NCBI GenBank assembly: GCA_037957365.1
Contig: JARHVA010000001.1
Location: 16,570,001 to 16,634,000, forward strand
DNA from: Torreya grandis
Taxonomy: Eukaryota; Streptophyta; Pinopsida; Cupressales; Taxaceae
Length of the DNA stretch: 64,000 bases
Reading direction: 5' to 3'
The position numbers were made by a program, and so were the translations under genes. Each line of letters begins with the position of its first letter. Positions within the stretch are counted from its first letter, which is position 1. This document shows, one piece after another, positions 1 to 11,590 of this stretch. The notes under the pieces were generated by a model, which saw nothing but the letters and a program-made list of their open reading frames with translations, was not told the DNA's origin and searched no databases.

Positions 1-117
1 ACTAGCCAAGAACCCTGAAAAAATAGGGGTGCAACACAAAATATTATATAAAACCCATACATTATGAACCAACCACCAAAAAACCCAGAAAGGACCAAGA
101 TTAGACACAGATCAGTA

Positions 118-1080
118 TTAGAATTTTAAACTAGCATGAACCTCATTGTCTGTATCAATCAAGTGGATGATTTCCCATCCACCACCATCTGACTCCTCCA
201 TAGTTTTTGCAACTTTACCTTTTACAACATTCTTCAAAGCATTGCCACTAAATGAAGATGTCAATGGGGGATTGAAGCCCACAAGGGTATTCAGACCCAA
301 TTCCTCCACCAAATATTTATTATACCACAAAGGCACCACCACCTTACCCTAGAGAACCCATTTCACTAATTTTCTTACCACCTCCACCCACCACTAATCA
401 TGACGATAAGCCTTGAACTGAGCCATCTCTAGAATTTGACATTTGAGCTATGTCATTAGAGGCATAGATATAAATTTCTCAACCTTCATGTCTAGTGATT
501 TTACCTTCTTTTGTAAATCTACCATAAAACCTAAGAGGATCATGAACCTCATCTTAATTACCTTGAAATTAGAAGCTGGGACAACCCCTAAACCATCATA
601 CCTATAAAATTGAAAATTTGGGAGTGGGGTTAAATTATGAAGCAGGATCTTCTTAACTAAACCAATACAAAATGTTGGATTCACATAGAACTCCATGACC
701 TTCACCACCATTTATAAATTAGACACTAGGAACATAAGATTCAACACAAAAATTTCCACCATTTCATAATTAACCCTACTTTGAACACCCTTCACAATAA
801 AATCTTGATCCAAAATATCCACTAAACACCAAACATTTCTTTGATCAGCATCCAAAAGATGTGTTTGATATGTGATTTCGATATTTGGCCATAAAAATCC
901 ATTTCATGAGCTTCATTGGTTTCATACACACACATAATCACCAAAGCAATCTCACTCATGTTCTCCATTCTTTGTATAGTTGACCTCAAACATATCACAC
1001 ACCAAAGAGCACTCTGTGAATGTAAATGCAATGAAGGCTGATAAAGACTAAGAGGGTAGGAGACATAATGAGGTGTGAGG
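118..1080 (-). pseudogene. Unrecognised degenerate protein-coding region
   Basis: Read on the minus strand, this stretch gives a coherent but broken reading frame of roughly 300 residues. Two uninterrupted pieces are visible (118-342 and 448-711), and a third piece upstream begins near 1080 with residues such as ECSLVCDMFEVNYTKNGE. The 448-711 piece has a short charged helix-like segment (LQKKVKSLDMKVEKF). The 118-342 piece contains WYNKYLVEELGLNTLVGF and an acidic tail. Stops and frame shifts separate the pieces, and several stops sit where Gln or Trp would fit. It lies downstream of the LINE RNase H on the same strand. I recognise no domain. It could be an extra ORF of a retroelement or a decayed host fragment. 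Confidence 0.4.
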
Positions 1081-1434
1081 GAAGATTCATGACTCCCTTC
1101 TGCCTTAAGTGGCTACCAGTCCTACCAATCAATCCCACTTTTCCTTATAAATGCAAATCTATCACTCGATTACCACATCTAACATAAATCATTCCATGTA
1201 ATGATAGAAAGATAGTGCTAGGATTACCATCCCACAAGACTCAACCAATTCCCACTCTACTATAATTAGACCCCTACTAAAATACCTAGTAGCTTTTCTA
1301 ATTTATTTGTGAGAAAATTAATACAAAAGTACAAATTGGAGAGATAATCTAGCTAAAATCAATCATCGAGATAGATAAAAAAATCTTCCTATGTACTACT
1401 CATATTGTCTACTCAACAAACTTGTGCTTGATCA

Positions 1435-1842
1435 ATATCATAGTTCACTAGGAAATATATAACTAAATTAGCCTCTTGATAATATTGTTTACACTCAATC
1501 GAATAAAAGGCATCTAGATTCCTCTAGGTATTCTTCAAAATATTCTCTAGATGCCAAGAGGTAGCCTCCTTTTTGAATTTTGAAATGACCACTTAAATAT
1601 CAACCTCAATAATCAACTTTGGTAAAGCACACTAGATTGCCAATTTGATTTTGCTCACAAGCACTTGGGATTTCTTTTCATTATTAGAACCATATTAAAT
1701 ATTCCTAGACATGGCTTGAATAAGGGATCCATAATAGTCATGAATGATGTAGCCCACCCTTGATGTGCCTAGGTTTCCTTAAGACGTTCCATCAAAGTTA
1801 AACTTAAACCAGCCCACAAGAGGAGGGGCCCAATTTTGCTTC
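1435..1842 (-). pseudogene. LINE C-terminal RNase H domain (degenerate)
   Basis: The minus strand from 1842 reads QNWAPPLVGWFKFNFDGTS, the usual entry to the RNase H domain at the end of plant LINE ORF2, including the first catalytic Asp in NFDGTS. It continues with GYIIHDYYGSLIQA, YGSNNE (the Asn-Asn-Glu region holding the catalytic Glu) and LIIEVD, which corresponds to the usual IEGDS with the third acidic residue. Four or more in-frame stops replace residues that are normally Gln or Trp. RNase H removes RNA from RNA/DNA hybrids during target-primed reverse transcription. This copy cannot be functional. Confidence 0.8.
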
Positions 1843-2269
1843 CTTCTCCAATCTTTCTTACCAATAATTATTGACCCATTAATGGGGGCATAGAGATTAG
1901 GTTCCATTTTGTGCCAATCTTCATATCACAATTGGAAAGATATCCTTTATGTCTCTTGATCTATGAATAAATAACTTTTCAAATGGATACCTCAATATCT
2001 CTAAGAATCTTAGAAAGAGGCTTTTCTTTACCTTCAAATATGCATAAATTTCTCTCCTTCTAGAGAGACCAGATCAGAATAGCAAGATTAGCACACCACA
2101 AGCCAAAAATGGAGTTTTTGACATCACCAATTAGCCATGAGGAGAAAGTAGCCAACAGTGATAGGGACCAAGCCTAGGACCATTCCAATTTATCAAAGAG
2201 TTAGTGCCAATAGAAAATTACAAGAGGACATGAGAAAAGCAAATGGTGTGTTGTTTATTCATTATATTT

Positions 2270-2620
2270 TCAAAGGACACACCATGATGGGACACAAACA
2301 CCCATATTTGAGAGTCTATCTTGGGTCAAGATATGATCTTGTACTGTAAGCCAAGTAAAGGCCCCAGCTTTTTGTAGACCATATTTATCCCAATAAAGAA
2401 AATACACCCAATCCATCAAATCATCCTTAGCATCTACCATTTGATAACCAATATCTACTTTATATAAAATAGATTTGGATCCAATCCAATGGAGGGAGTC
2501 AACTTCCTCATTGGGGAAATTTTTTCTCAATTTCAAATATTTTGTGAGCCTAACCATCTGATCATCAGGAATTCCCACCCTCGTGCTCTTTCCACACCCA
2601 AGAATTTCAGCCAAAATCAT
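2270..2620 (-). pseudogene. LINE zf-RVT region (zinc-binding in reverse transcriptase)
   Basis: A 116-residue open stretch contains FTWLTVQDHILTQDRLSNMG, matching the conserved W-(x)-L-(x)n-L-T-(x)-D-(x)-L core of the zf-RVT domain that follows the RT in plant LINEs. It ends with PSWCVL, where the first zinc-ligand Cys is expected. It lies between the RT (above 2.9 kb) and the RNase H (below 1.85 kb) on the same strand, as in intact elements. The domain is a likely nucleic-acid-binding part of ORF2. Confidence 0.75.
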
Positions 2621-2899
2621 CTAAAGAACAATATAGTCCACAACTGAAGATCCCTAAGCCAAAGAAAGAATACACTTAACATCCCTCAATGACTAATTCT
2701 TGACAAGAGGTTTATGGCCATTCCAAGAGTCCTCCCAAAAATTGGTAGTCCTGCCATTATTGATAGTCCAAGAGACATGATTCACAATAATGGGTCTACA
2801 CTTAAGGATAAAATTCTAGAGATACAAGCCTTGAGGAGGATCCACTATAGATATGATGCTTTAGGGATCATCCAAAGCAAGATATTTACTATGCATCCC

Positions 2900-4628
2900 C
2901 TAGGCCCATAATGCCTCTGGTTTGGACACCATAATCTAGACTAGTTTTGCACTTCCAGCTCCACCTATTCTCTTAATTTTATTAACTCTTTCCCATTTCA
3001 TCAACAGGTTCTTATTTTGATTATGCATTCCTTACCATAAGAAGTTATTCATAATTATTAATCTCTTTAATGATATAACCCAAAGGCTAAAGGATCGATA
3101 GGCAATAAATGGGTAGCACACTTAGAACCAATTTAATGAGGGTAATATGATCAGCCAGAGTAAGCCATTTACCTTATCAAGAGCCTAGATGATTCTTGAA
3201 TGATTGAACCAAACCCACCCAATACATTGAGCATGAGTAACTATAGAAAAGTGGAACTCCCAAATATTTAGAAGGTATTATATCAATATTAAAAACTAAA
3301 ACAAGAGAAATCACTTGTTAAATCTACTCAAATTAATTTAGGAAACAGATCTTAGATTTTCTTATGTTCACCATCTGATTAGAAGCCAATTCATAACTAA
3401 AGAGGATATCCTTAAAGACATGTGCTTCGTACACTGATGCTTGGCCAAAAAATAAGGTATCATCAGCAAACTATTGATGAATTAAATTTGCCAAACCAAT
3501 GGACACTTGAATTTCACGTAGTAGAGAACCCTCATTGGCCTTAGAAATAGATCTACCTAAAACTTCAGCCACCAAAATGAAGAGAAATAAAGATAAAGGA
3601 TCACCTTGGTGAAAATCTATATAAGCTTGAAAGAAGCCAGTTGGACTACCATTCACCAAAATGGAGAATCTGGGATTAGAAATACAGTTAAAAATCTAGT
3701 TACACCTTTTTTACAGAAGCCAAATTTTTCCAAGACTTTAAGGAGGAAGCATTAATTAACTATATCATATGATTTAATGATATATAGTTTCAACAACATC
3801 CTTTTTTATGAGAGACCAATAGGGATTGAATAATATCATGAGTAATAATAACACCTTCCTAAATATTCCTACCCAGGATGAACCCTACATGTTCCTTTGA
3901 TATCAAGAACTCCAGCAAATTCCTGAGACTTAGAGCCATAGCGTTTTCAATGATCTTATAAACCATGTTACATAAGGAGATTGGTTTGAAGTCACCAAAA
4001 AATTCTTGAGAGTCTCCTTTAGGAAAGAGGGATATAAAAGTAACATTCAGATCAACAAAGAATTTAAATCTTTTCCTAGATTCTTACACCATCTGAAGGA
4101 CATCCACTCCCACAATATCATAGAAGGTCTAGAATAAATCAGCTAGAAAACCATCAAGACAAGGGGACTTATCCTTTTCCATTTTAAAAATAGAATTTTT
4201 AACTTCCTAAAGAGAGAAGGGGGCCAAAATATTTTCATTTTGCTTAGGAGAAACCAACTTGGAGATGAAAGTGAGATTATGGTTCTAAGCCTGCAGATCA
4301 AGTAATTTAGCATTATTAAGAAGATCAGTAAAAAACTAATAGCCTCATTTTTTATTTTAGTTACATTGGTTAAAATATTTCCATCTGATGCATGGATTTG
4401 AGAAATATGAGTGAAATTTCTTTTGATCTTGATTGATTTATGAAAAAAGTCCAAATTCCTATCACATTCTTTTAACCACTCCATCTTGGATTTTTGCCTC
4501 CAAAATATTTCTTCCCTCAAAAGCAATTCTTCATACTCTGCTAGCAACACTTTCTCTTTCCTATAGGAGAATTTATCCATACCATCTTGGAAAATAGAGT
4601 GACTCAAATTATCTAGATCTACTTCCAC
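2900..4628 (-). pseudogene. LINE reverse transcriptase (degenerate)
   Basis: Open segments on the minus strand recover much of the RT. At 4143-4628 the linker before the RT has EEIFWRQKSKMEWLKECDRN and FFHKSIK, matching the W-L-K-E-G-D-R-N-T-x-F-F-H motif of plant LINEs. At 3471-3659 there is VNGSPTGFF followed by HQGDPLSLFLFILVAEVLGR, the GDPLSP-type motif. Just after an in-frame TAG, near 3460, FADDTLFFGQ carries the YADD-type catalytic aspartates intact. Upstream, ISLCNMVYKIIENAMALSLR and GFILGRNI fit the finger and palm region. Stops and frame shifts rule out a working enzyme. Confidence 0.85.
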
Positions 4629-4639
4629 TTTAAATTTTT

Positions 4640-5531
4640 TCTAAAAAATATTTTTAAAACAATTGATATTCCACTCTTTCAGCTGACCTTTGATAAATTG
4701 AAGATTTTTGGCTATCTAGAACATGGGAGAATGAAAATTAATATGTCATTACTTCCACCAATTTTTCACTATCCCAAAGAGAGATCGATCCCTGAGACAC
4801 ATATTTTCCCATTTGAAGGGGCAATCTGGAGGAGATTTATCCACACTGATAGAAAGAAAAATAGGAAGATGATCAGATCTAGCAAAGGAAATAATGAAAT
4901 GTTTTATCAACCAATTTTGGGACATCTAGGAGTTTGAGATAAGAAATCTATCCAAGTATTCTTGAATGTTTTGGTCTCCACATATTTTATTATTCCAAGT
5001 GAAATAACCTTATTTAGGTGGTAAATCTAAAAGATCATTTTTGGAAACAAAATGAGAAAAATCTTGATTCCCTAAAGACCCCATCCATTTACCCCTGATA
5101 TTTTATGAGTGATGAAAGATGGCATTAAAATCCCCATTGAGGGCAATCTTAGCATTCAAAAAATGAGCACAAAGGTCATTGAGTTCTACCCATAGCTATA
5201 ACTTGGTAGTCTAATCTTTAGGATCATAAACATTACATAAGAAAAAACTCACATCAAAACACATATAAGAGATTTTACATAATTTCCAATGAGGACTAGA
5301 TTTAACCATTTCAACTTTAACTTTATAGGGTACCCATAAAATAGCAAGACCTTCTGACACCCTAGTAGCTTCAACAATGGAACCTTTCCAGCTTTTCCAA
5401 CCAAGACGCATCAAGGAGAGGGATTCTTCCACACTACATTAGGACATTTAGAAGAGAGGAGGCATTTAACTAAACACCTTTTGTTATGGGCATTAAATAC
5501 CTTAAAATTCTAAGAAAGGATTTTCATGGTG
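4640..5531 (-). pseudogene. LINE apurinic endonuclease domain, start of ORF2
   Basis: ORF2 appears to start at about 5531 (minus) with MKILS-stop-NFKVFNAHNKR, corresponding to the canonical MKILSWNIRGLN start. The stop is a TAG exactly where Trp is expected. The domain continues with GLAILWVPYKVKVEM and FFLCNVYDPKD (5211-5432), then GNFNAIL (expected GDFNAIL), and near 4870 the motif RSDHLPIFLSI, which keeps the catalytic Ser-Asp-His. The domain nicks target DNA to prime reverse transcription. It is broken by stops and frame shifts. Confidence 0.8.
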
Positions 5532-6199
5532 TATATGGGAGGAATTTCACCTCTTGAATTTTTTAGTCAAAGAAGTTAGTCAAAATAACTTGTTTACCAC
5601 ATGAGACTTGATCCACCACTAGAGAATACTTATCTTTCCTACCCCATTTAATACCTTCACCATAGTCAGGATTCAGCTAAGACTTTTGCCTCTTCACAAT
5701 GATCAAACATTTTCTAGACAAAAGTTCTTCATAATCTGATTCTTCAATCTTGGAGTCACTTTGTAGAGATTCAATCATTGGATTATCTTCTTAATCTAGG
5801 AAATCCTTGTTAGGAAAGACATTTTTTTTCTAGGTTTCCTTTTGAGTATTGAATAAAACCTTTGATGGCTTGAGATTGCTATGAGATAAAATCACATCCT
5901 TAAATCAAAGTGTTTGGGGAAAGAAAATCTACCTTGCCTAGTTTTTCTAGCAACACCTCTATCTCTAGAATATCTACCCTATTATTGTTGAAAGATGAGA
6001 ATTCTACCAGGGGGTACTAGAAGAGAGGGTTATACCTCCTTCTATGGGTGTGAAATTGATGGCATCTCTTTGGCTAAAACTGATAAGTCCAAAATTACTT
6101 CATTTTTTCTTAGATCATGATTCTTTTTGGACTAGAAGAAGCCTAAGTTTCTCTTATGAAATTTTGAGGAAGAAGATGGGCTTGAATGCCTTATATGAT

Positions 6200-7010
6200 G
6201 GAATGAGGTTGAAGGATTTTGATTACCTTTACCTGTGCAATGTTTCTAAATATGCCTAGTTGTTTTGCACTTGAAACACCAGAAGGGGATATTTTTGATG
6301 TCAACTGTTTGACTCCAAACTCAACCTTGGGACTTAATCAGAATTATTTTTGGAATAGCTTCTGAAAGTTTAGAAAAACCCTAAACCTAGCATAGGATGT
6401 TAAGAAACCCCTCTATTTTTGGATCATTTTCAACACAAGAGCCCAATAAGTTTCCCAAAGTAGTGAGACATTCCTTACTCCAGTATTCAACTTAAAGACC
6501 ATAAAACCTAACCCAAGTGACAACATTACCTAGATGTTTTGAGGTTGAATCAAATTTGGGCTTCCAAGGTTGGAGCCAAAGACCCACCCCATGAAAAGCC
6601 CAAAAGGGCTTCTGAAGAACCACATTAAAACTATCTTGATTTGGGAAAATCATAGAGAAAAACCCTTTGAGTAAAAATTTAATCTCAAGATTCTTACCCT
6701 AGTTTATAGCTACCCAAGCTTTGATTTCCCTAATGACTAGTCATTTACCTATGAACTTGCCAATTAGAGCTTGTGACTCCAAGTGAAAAATCAATTGAGT
6801 GAGCTCCATAGTCTCCCAAACAAACTCTCTATCTTCACCAACTTTTAGAATCTCCCTATTAAAATGGATTTTATTTGTAGGGCCTTCCCAAACAGGCAAT
6901 GGTGACCCATCCTAGGTTGGGGATGATTTTAAAGATGGTGAGCAACTCCTACTAACTTGATCATCAAGTGGGAGATGTCCACCTATTTAATCCTTTGGTT
7001 TCATCCTCGA
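6200..7010 (-). pseudogene. LINE ORF1: DUF4283-like region plus CCHC zinc knuckle
   Basis: The minus strand reads through an RNA-binding ORF1. A DUF4283-like block shows FNVVLQKPFWAFHGVGLWL, then TWVRFYGL and EYWSKECLTTLGNLLGSC, the usual order in plant LINE ORF1. It ends near 6210-6260 with WCFKCKTTRHI-stop-KHC, a C-x2-C-x4-H-x4-C knuckle in which one linker residue became TAG. ORF1 proteins coat the element RNA. Several in-frame stops are present. The 5' part toward 7208 is too decayed to place a start codon. Confidence 0.75.
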
Positions 7011-7208
7011 GACAAATTGAAGCTTTTCCTCACCTCTTTCAAACTTGGCTCAGATGAGAAACCAATCCACTTTTCTATAATATATACATCTTGGATAGAA
7101 AATTGAGCTTCTACTTTGGGTTGTCTACATCCCAAACCTACCAAAAAAGTTAGGGTTTCTAGTTTTTTCTTTAGCCTCCCTCTCTCAATTACTCTTAGTC
7201 AATCCAGG

Positions 7209-7919
7209 TGTTGGCAAATATTAAGATGACTCATATATAAATAATATTTTATTATTATTATTATTTTTATTATCATCAATAAATAATAATATAATTTGTC
7301 TATACTTTTTAATGATCATTACATATATAAATTTACTCATTTAGTCAACTATTATTTCAAACAAATACATCACATATGATAATCTAACACATTAACTAAA
7401 CTAATTAAATTACTTAATTAAATAACATGGTCATTACCAGTAATCAAAATCATATTAACAAACACCTAGAATAAAAGTACACAAAACTACTATTCATATC
7501 AACCAATTAATTACAAAACATGATATACTAAATGGTGTGTATAAGGTTTTTTGGAATTCATTTTCTATCAACCCCCAATGTATCCATCTAACCATCTTCT
7601 CCAATGATACTCTCCCTCCATCATGAATTAAGAGAAGAATTTGTCCTACATCCACCTCATGTCAATGGAGGTAGTTAGATTAAAACATCATTATATACAT
7701 AAAACAATTTGTAAAATAATCAAACATGATCACAAAGTAAAAAAATATAAAAGTACAACTAACTTCATAGCATCTAATCATGTCAATTAATCAACAAAAT
7801 TGTCTCAAAATCAACATATGTCATCAAGTTTAATCAAATATTAGTTAATCATCTAATCAACCATAATAATCCATGTGTTAAATAGGTTATTTATCTTAGA
7901 GAGAAATTGAGATGTGGCA
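7209..7919 (-). repeat. 3' LTR of chromovirus G1
   Basis: This AT-rich block begins TGTTGGC on the plus strand and ends GTGGCA, so on the coding minus strand it begins TGCCAC. It is preceded in element direction by the purine-rich tract TTTAGGGGGAAAGA (about 7920-7933). It lies directly after the chromodomain end of G1 pol. The partner 5' LTR is the remnant at 49805-50198. Similarity between the two is patchy by eye, consistent with an old insertion. Left-flanking bases are CCAGG; the matching duplication would lie beyond the window. Confidence 0.55.
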
Positions 7920-7949
7920 TCTTTCCCCCTAAAGTTGGTCATCATCTTG

Positions 7950-9250
7950 ATGACATTTTTTCAAACACAAGTTATGAATTTAAAACATTGGTCACCAGAA
8001 AAATAAACTAATATATAGTAACAAACCAAGCAAACAAATATGGAAATAACTCGAAAAACTCATCATAATCCTACCATGTGGCACTATCCTCAGAGTATTG
8101 GTCCCACAAGACCTTGCACTATGACACTTCTATATTATGCAAATGAATTTTGTGTGTGTCAATTACTTTGATTAGTTATACCATGACCACCCTAGGATCC
8201 ATAACCCGCAAAGCATTCTAATCCAACATATGTAAAGGATTAGCTATATACTTTTTAAGATAAGACACATGGAAGACATTATGCAAAAGAGATATATATG
8301 GTGGAAATTCAAGCCTATACACTATAGGGTTGACCTCTTCTAAAACCTTTAATGGTCCTACATATCTTGGTGAAAGTTTCACTAACTTATCAAATTTAAT
8401 CAAGCTTTTTTTAGGCTTAACCCACAAAAAAACTTTATCACTTAAAGAAATCTACCTAGCTATTCTCTTCAAATCAGCATAAATTTTCTATCATTGGCCT
8501 CAGCCACCCTCTACTTGATTGTCCTAACTTGCTCTTCCATTTTTGAAAGCATCTTAGGTCCAAAGACTACCCTATCTTCCAACCCATCCCAACTGATTAG
8601 TGTTATACACCTCCTTTTGTACAATGCCTCAAATTAATCCATCTTTAATGTTGATTGGTATGAGTTGTAAGGAAACTCAACCAATTAAATGTAATCCTCC
8701 CACTTATATTATTGATCCATGTAATACATACAAAGGGTAACTTCTAAAATTGGATTAACTCATTCTATCTATCCATTAGTTTGTGGGTGATATGTAGTGC
8801 TAAAGTTCAAATGCATAACTAGATATGAATTTAGAGTCAGCCAAAATTTATAATTCATCTTCGGATCATAATCCAAAATAATCTTAATTGGAAAACCATG
8901 CAAATGATATACTTCCTTTATGAATCTTTTCATAAGAGTAGGTGCATCATCAGTCAAATTGTCTAATATAAAGTGAGCTACCTTGGTTAGTTTGTCAATT
9001 ACCACTAAGATTATGTCGTGCTTATTCCATGTTAATGTCAGACCTTAGACAAAGTCCATACTAATCATCTACCACTTTCACTTTGATATATTTTGTGGAT
9101 ATAGCAATCCTGTCAGAAGCACATGTTCAACTTTCACACATTGACATTCCAGACAATGAGACATAAAATATGTTACATCTCTCTTAATTACTTTCTATAA
9201 ATAGAGTGGTCTAATCCTATCCATAATTTTGGTTACTCCTATATGTCCTA
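7950..9250 (-). pseudogene. G1 integrase with C-terminal chromodomain
   Basis: Minus-strand pieces give the integrase zinc region (HCLECQCVKVEHV near 9150), the core with ISMDFV and VVIDKLTKVAHFI, then DYDPKMNYKFW and TTYHPQTNG (8769-9005). The C-terminal part KFDKLVKLSPRYVGPLKVLE and FHVSYLKKY lies at 8218-8427. Beyond it, KVLWDQYSEDSATW and FPYLF form a degraded chromodomain, which identifies G1 as a chromovirus of the Tekay/CRM kind. Integrase inserts element cDNA, and chromodomains bias targeting to heterochromatin. Many in-frame stops are present. Confidence 0.85.
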
Positions 9251-9539
9251 AATATGGGGCACTGTGTAGTTCTTATAACATTGTTCTCATCAAAGTATCT
9301 CGATCTAGTACGTATATCCTAATGGTGTATCTCAATAGATCATAATTCTCTATTATGAATCCCCTATATTTAAGATTTGAGCATTATTAAATAATGATTT
9401 CCTGACTTGATCATATAATTCATCTCCTTATGATAATTTGATCACTTGATCTCTAAAAATACTCTTGATAGTAGCCATGAATGATATGTACCTTTTATGG
9501 CTTAGAGGATCAGTTACTCTATTCTCCTTTCCTTTGATA

Positions 9540-10870
9540 TAGTTAATATAAAAATCATAATCAAATAATAAATCTAACCATCATCTTTGATGAGTATTTA
9601 TATTTATTTTGGTGAAGATGTATTTGAGTCCCAAATTATCAATCTTGAGCTCAAATGGTTTTCCCAATAGATAATGCCTCCAAACTTGAAAAACATGCAC
9701 AATTAAGATAAGCTTTATGTCATGAGGAGCATAATTCACCTCATATGGCTTTAGTTTTCTTGACTCATAGGCTACCATTGAACCATCCTATATAAGAACT
9801 CCTAGTCCATCCCCAGATACATTTGTGATCACTGAGAATTGACTATTAGGATTGGGAACACTTATCATTGGTGTTGAAGTAAGCCTCATTTTTATTTCTT
9901 GAAAGGCTACCTCACACTTATCTGACTAGATGAAACTTTGACTCTTTTTTTGAAGAGAGGTAATTGGATTAGCTATCTTTAAAAAAATTGGAATGAATTT
10001 CCTATAATAGCCTACTAATCCCATAAAACTTCTTACCTTGTGCACATTATTTGGTGTTGGCCACTCTATAATGGCTCTTATCCTTATTGGATCTACTAAA
10101 ATACCATATTTAGAGATAATATGTCCTAAATACTCTACTTTATTTTGTAAAAATGCACACTTAGACAACTTGTCATATAATCTATGCTTCTAGAAAAGTT
10201 GAAAAACCAATTCCAAATGTTGTAAGTGCTCTTCTTCATCTTTGAAATAAATGAGGATGTTATCAAGAAAGACCAACATAAAGCAATCTAGATAATATAT
10301 GAATACACTATTCATAAGATTCATGAATGTTGCTAGAGCATTCATCAATCCAAATGGTAACATTGTGAACTCATAATGTCCATATCTGGTCCTAAATGTT
10401 ATTTTCAGGATATCCTCTTCAAGGATCTTCAAGTGGTGATATCTTGTTCTAAGATCAACCTTAGAAAAGAATGTCTCCTTGATCTTGGTCAAAGATATCA
10501 TCAATATGTGGTAATGGATGTCTTTTTTTTAATGTAACTTTATTCAAAATCTTATAGCTTATGCACAGGTAAAGAGTGTCATCTTTCTTCTTGATGAAGA
10601 TAATTATAGCACCCCATTATGACACACTCAGTCAAATTAGACCTTTCAAGAATAACTCCTAAAGTTGTGCCTTTAGCTCAACCAATTTAGTGGTTATCAT
10701 TTTATATGGCACTTTGGATTGTATTTTTGATCTAGATATGATATCAAACAAGAAATAAAACTTGTGCTTAGGTGGTAGTCCTAGTAATTCTTCCAAAAAT
10801 ATGTCATGGAAATTTATTAGAAAAGGATAATCTTTGATAGATGGTTCCTTAGATTTTTCCATCTCATGTA
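9540..10870 (-). pseudogene. G1 reverse transcriptase and RNase H
   Basis: The RT entry is at 10659-10862 (FLEELLGLPPKHKF, PYKMITTKLVELK). The palm is at 10190-10504 with SKVDLRTRYHHLKI, MLPFGLMNALATF and VFLDNILIYF. In that last motif the usual F-x-D-D-I-L has become D-N, so the second catalytic Asp is lost. The connection domain at 9926-10168 shows HIISKYGILVDPIRI and SFMGLVGYYRKFIP. RNase H remains are at 9581-9778 (VAYESRKLKPYEVNY, LGLKYIFT). Order and motifs are those of Ty3 pol. The reading frame is broken at several points. Confidence 0.85.
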
Positions 10871-10899
10871 TCTTAACATTAAATTCTTGGCATCCCTTC

Positions 10900-11585
10900 C
10901 TTTGATATTTATTAAGTTTAATTAAAAAAATCTACCTTAGTTTAAACTTCTTTATCTCACTCTGGAGTTGTGTCTAATTTCCAAAATCATCTTGACACTC
11001 TACCTTCTTCATAAAACATTAAACCTTAGATTTATGCCTCACAAGACAATTGACTCCTAGGATTGCATCATATAATCCCAATAGTGCTACATAAATATCT
11101 AATACTATATTAAACTGAGGTAATTTAATATTTGCTTTGAATAGACACTTGTCAACCTTGTCCTTTAACTCATTTCTATATCGTACTAACCATGCATTTG
11201 CCATTAATCTAGCCTTTTCAGATAATTTTTTAATCACTCTAAGAGTAATGAAACATTATATAACTCCTATATCAATTAATATAGAAAATGGATGATTGAA
11301 AAAATACTTTATATTTTTATGAGCAAAGCTTGATACTTAGCCTATTGATTGTCAATATCTACATGAATCCACTATTGAAATGTACCTTTCTGAGAAGTTG
11401 AACCCTTTTTATCCTAAGGACATTCTTGATTAAAGTGGTCACATCCACAAATGAAACAAATTCAAACTAGTCTTTTCCTCTTAATCTATGGGTTTCCCAT
11501 GAAACCACCTTTGAAACCATTACTAGGTTTCATATTCCCTAAACCATTGTTGAACTTGGTGTTCTAATTCTTTAATTGACCCTTA
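10900..11585 (-). pseudogene. G1 protease and gag zinc knuckle
   Basis: At 11019-11237 the C-terminal half of a retropepsin is visible, ending LLGLYDAILGVNCLVRH, equivalent to the usual LGSYDVILGMDWL block. At 11410-11455 the minus strand reads CFICGCDHFNQEC, a C-x2-C-x3-H-x4-C knuckle, the short-spaced version common in plant Ty3 gag proteins. Just before the insertion point of E1 the frame reads KPSNGFKGGFMGNP. The gag frame resumes on the other side of E1 at 48837. Confidence 0.75.
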
Positions 11586-11590
11586 AAATA

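Larger units (their letters stand above)
1400..7208 (-). mobile_element. Degenerate LINE (plant L1-like non-LTR retrotransposon), minus strand
   Basis: Minus-strand translation gives, in order, a DUF4283-like ORF1 with a CCHC knuckle, an apurinic endonuclease domain, a reverse transcriptase with an FADD motif, a zf-RVT region and a C-terminal RNase H. That is the layout of plant L1-type LINEs with DUF4283 in ORF1. Every part contains stops and frame shifts. On the right the sequence stops at the LTR of chromovirus G1 (7209), so the LINE 5' end is either cut there or continues beyond the window on the far side of G1. No poly-A tail or flanking duplication was identified on the left. Confidence 0.85.
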
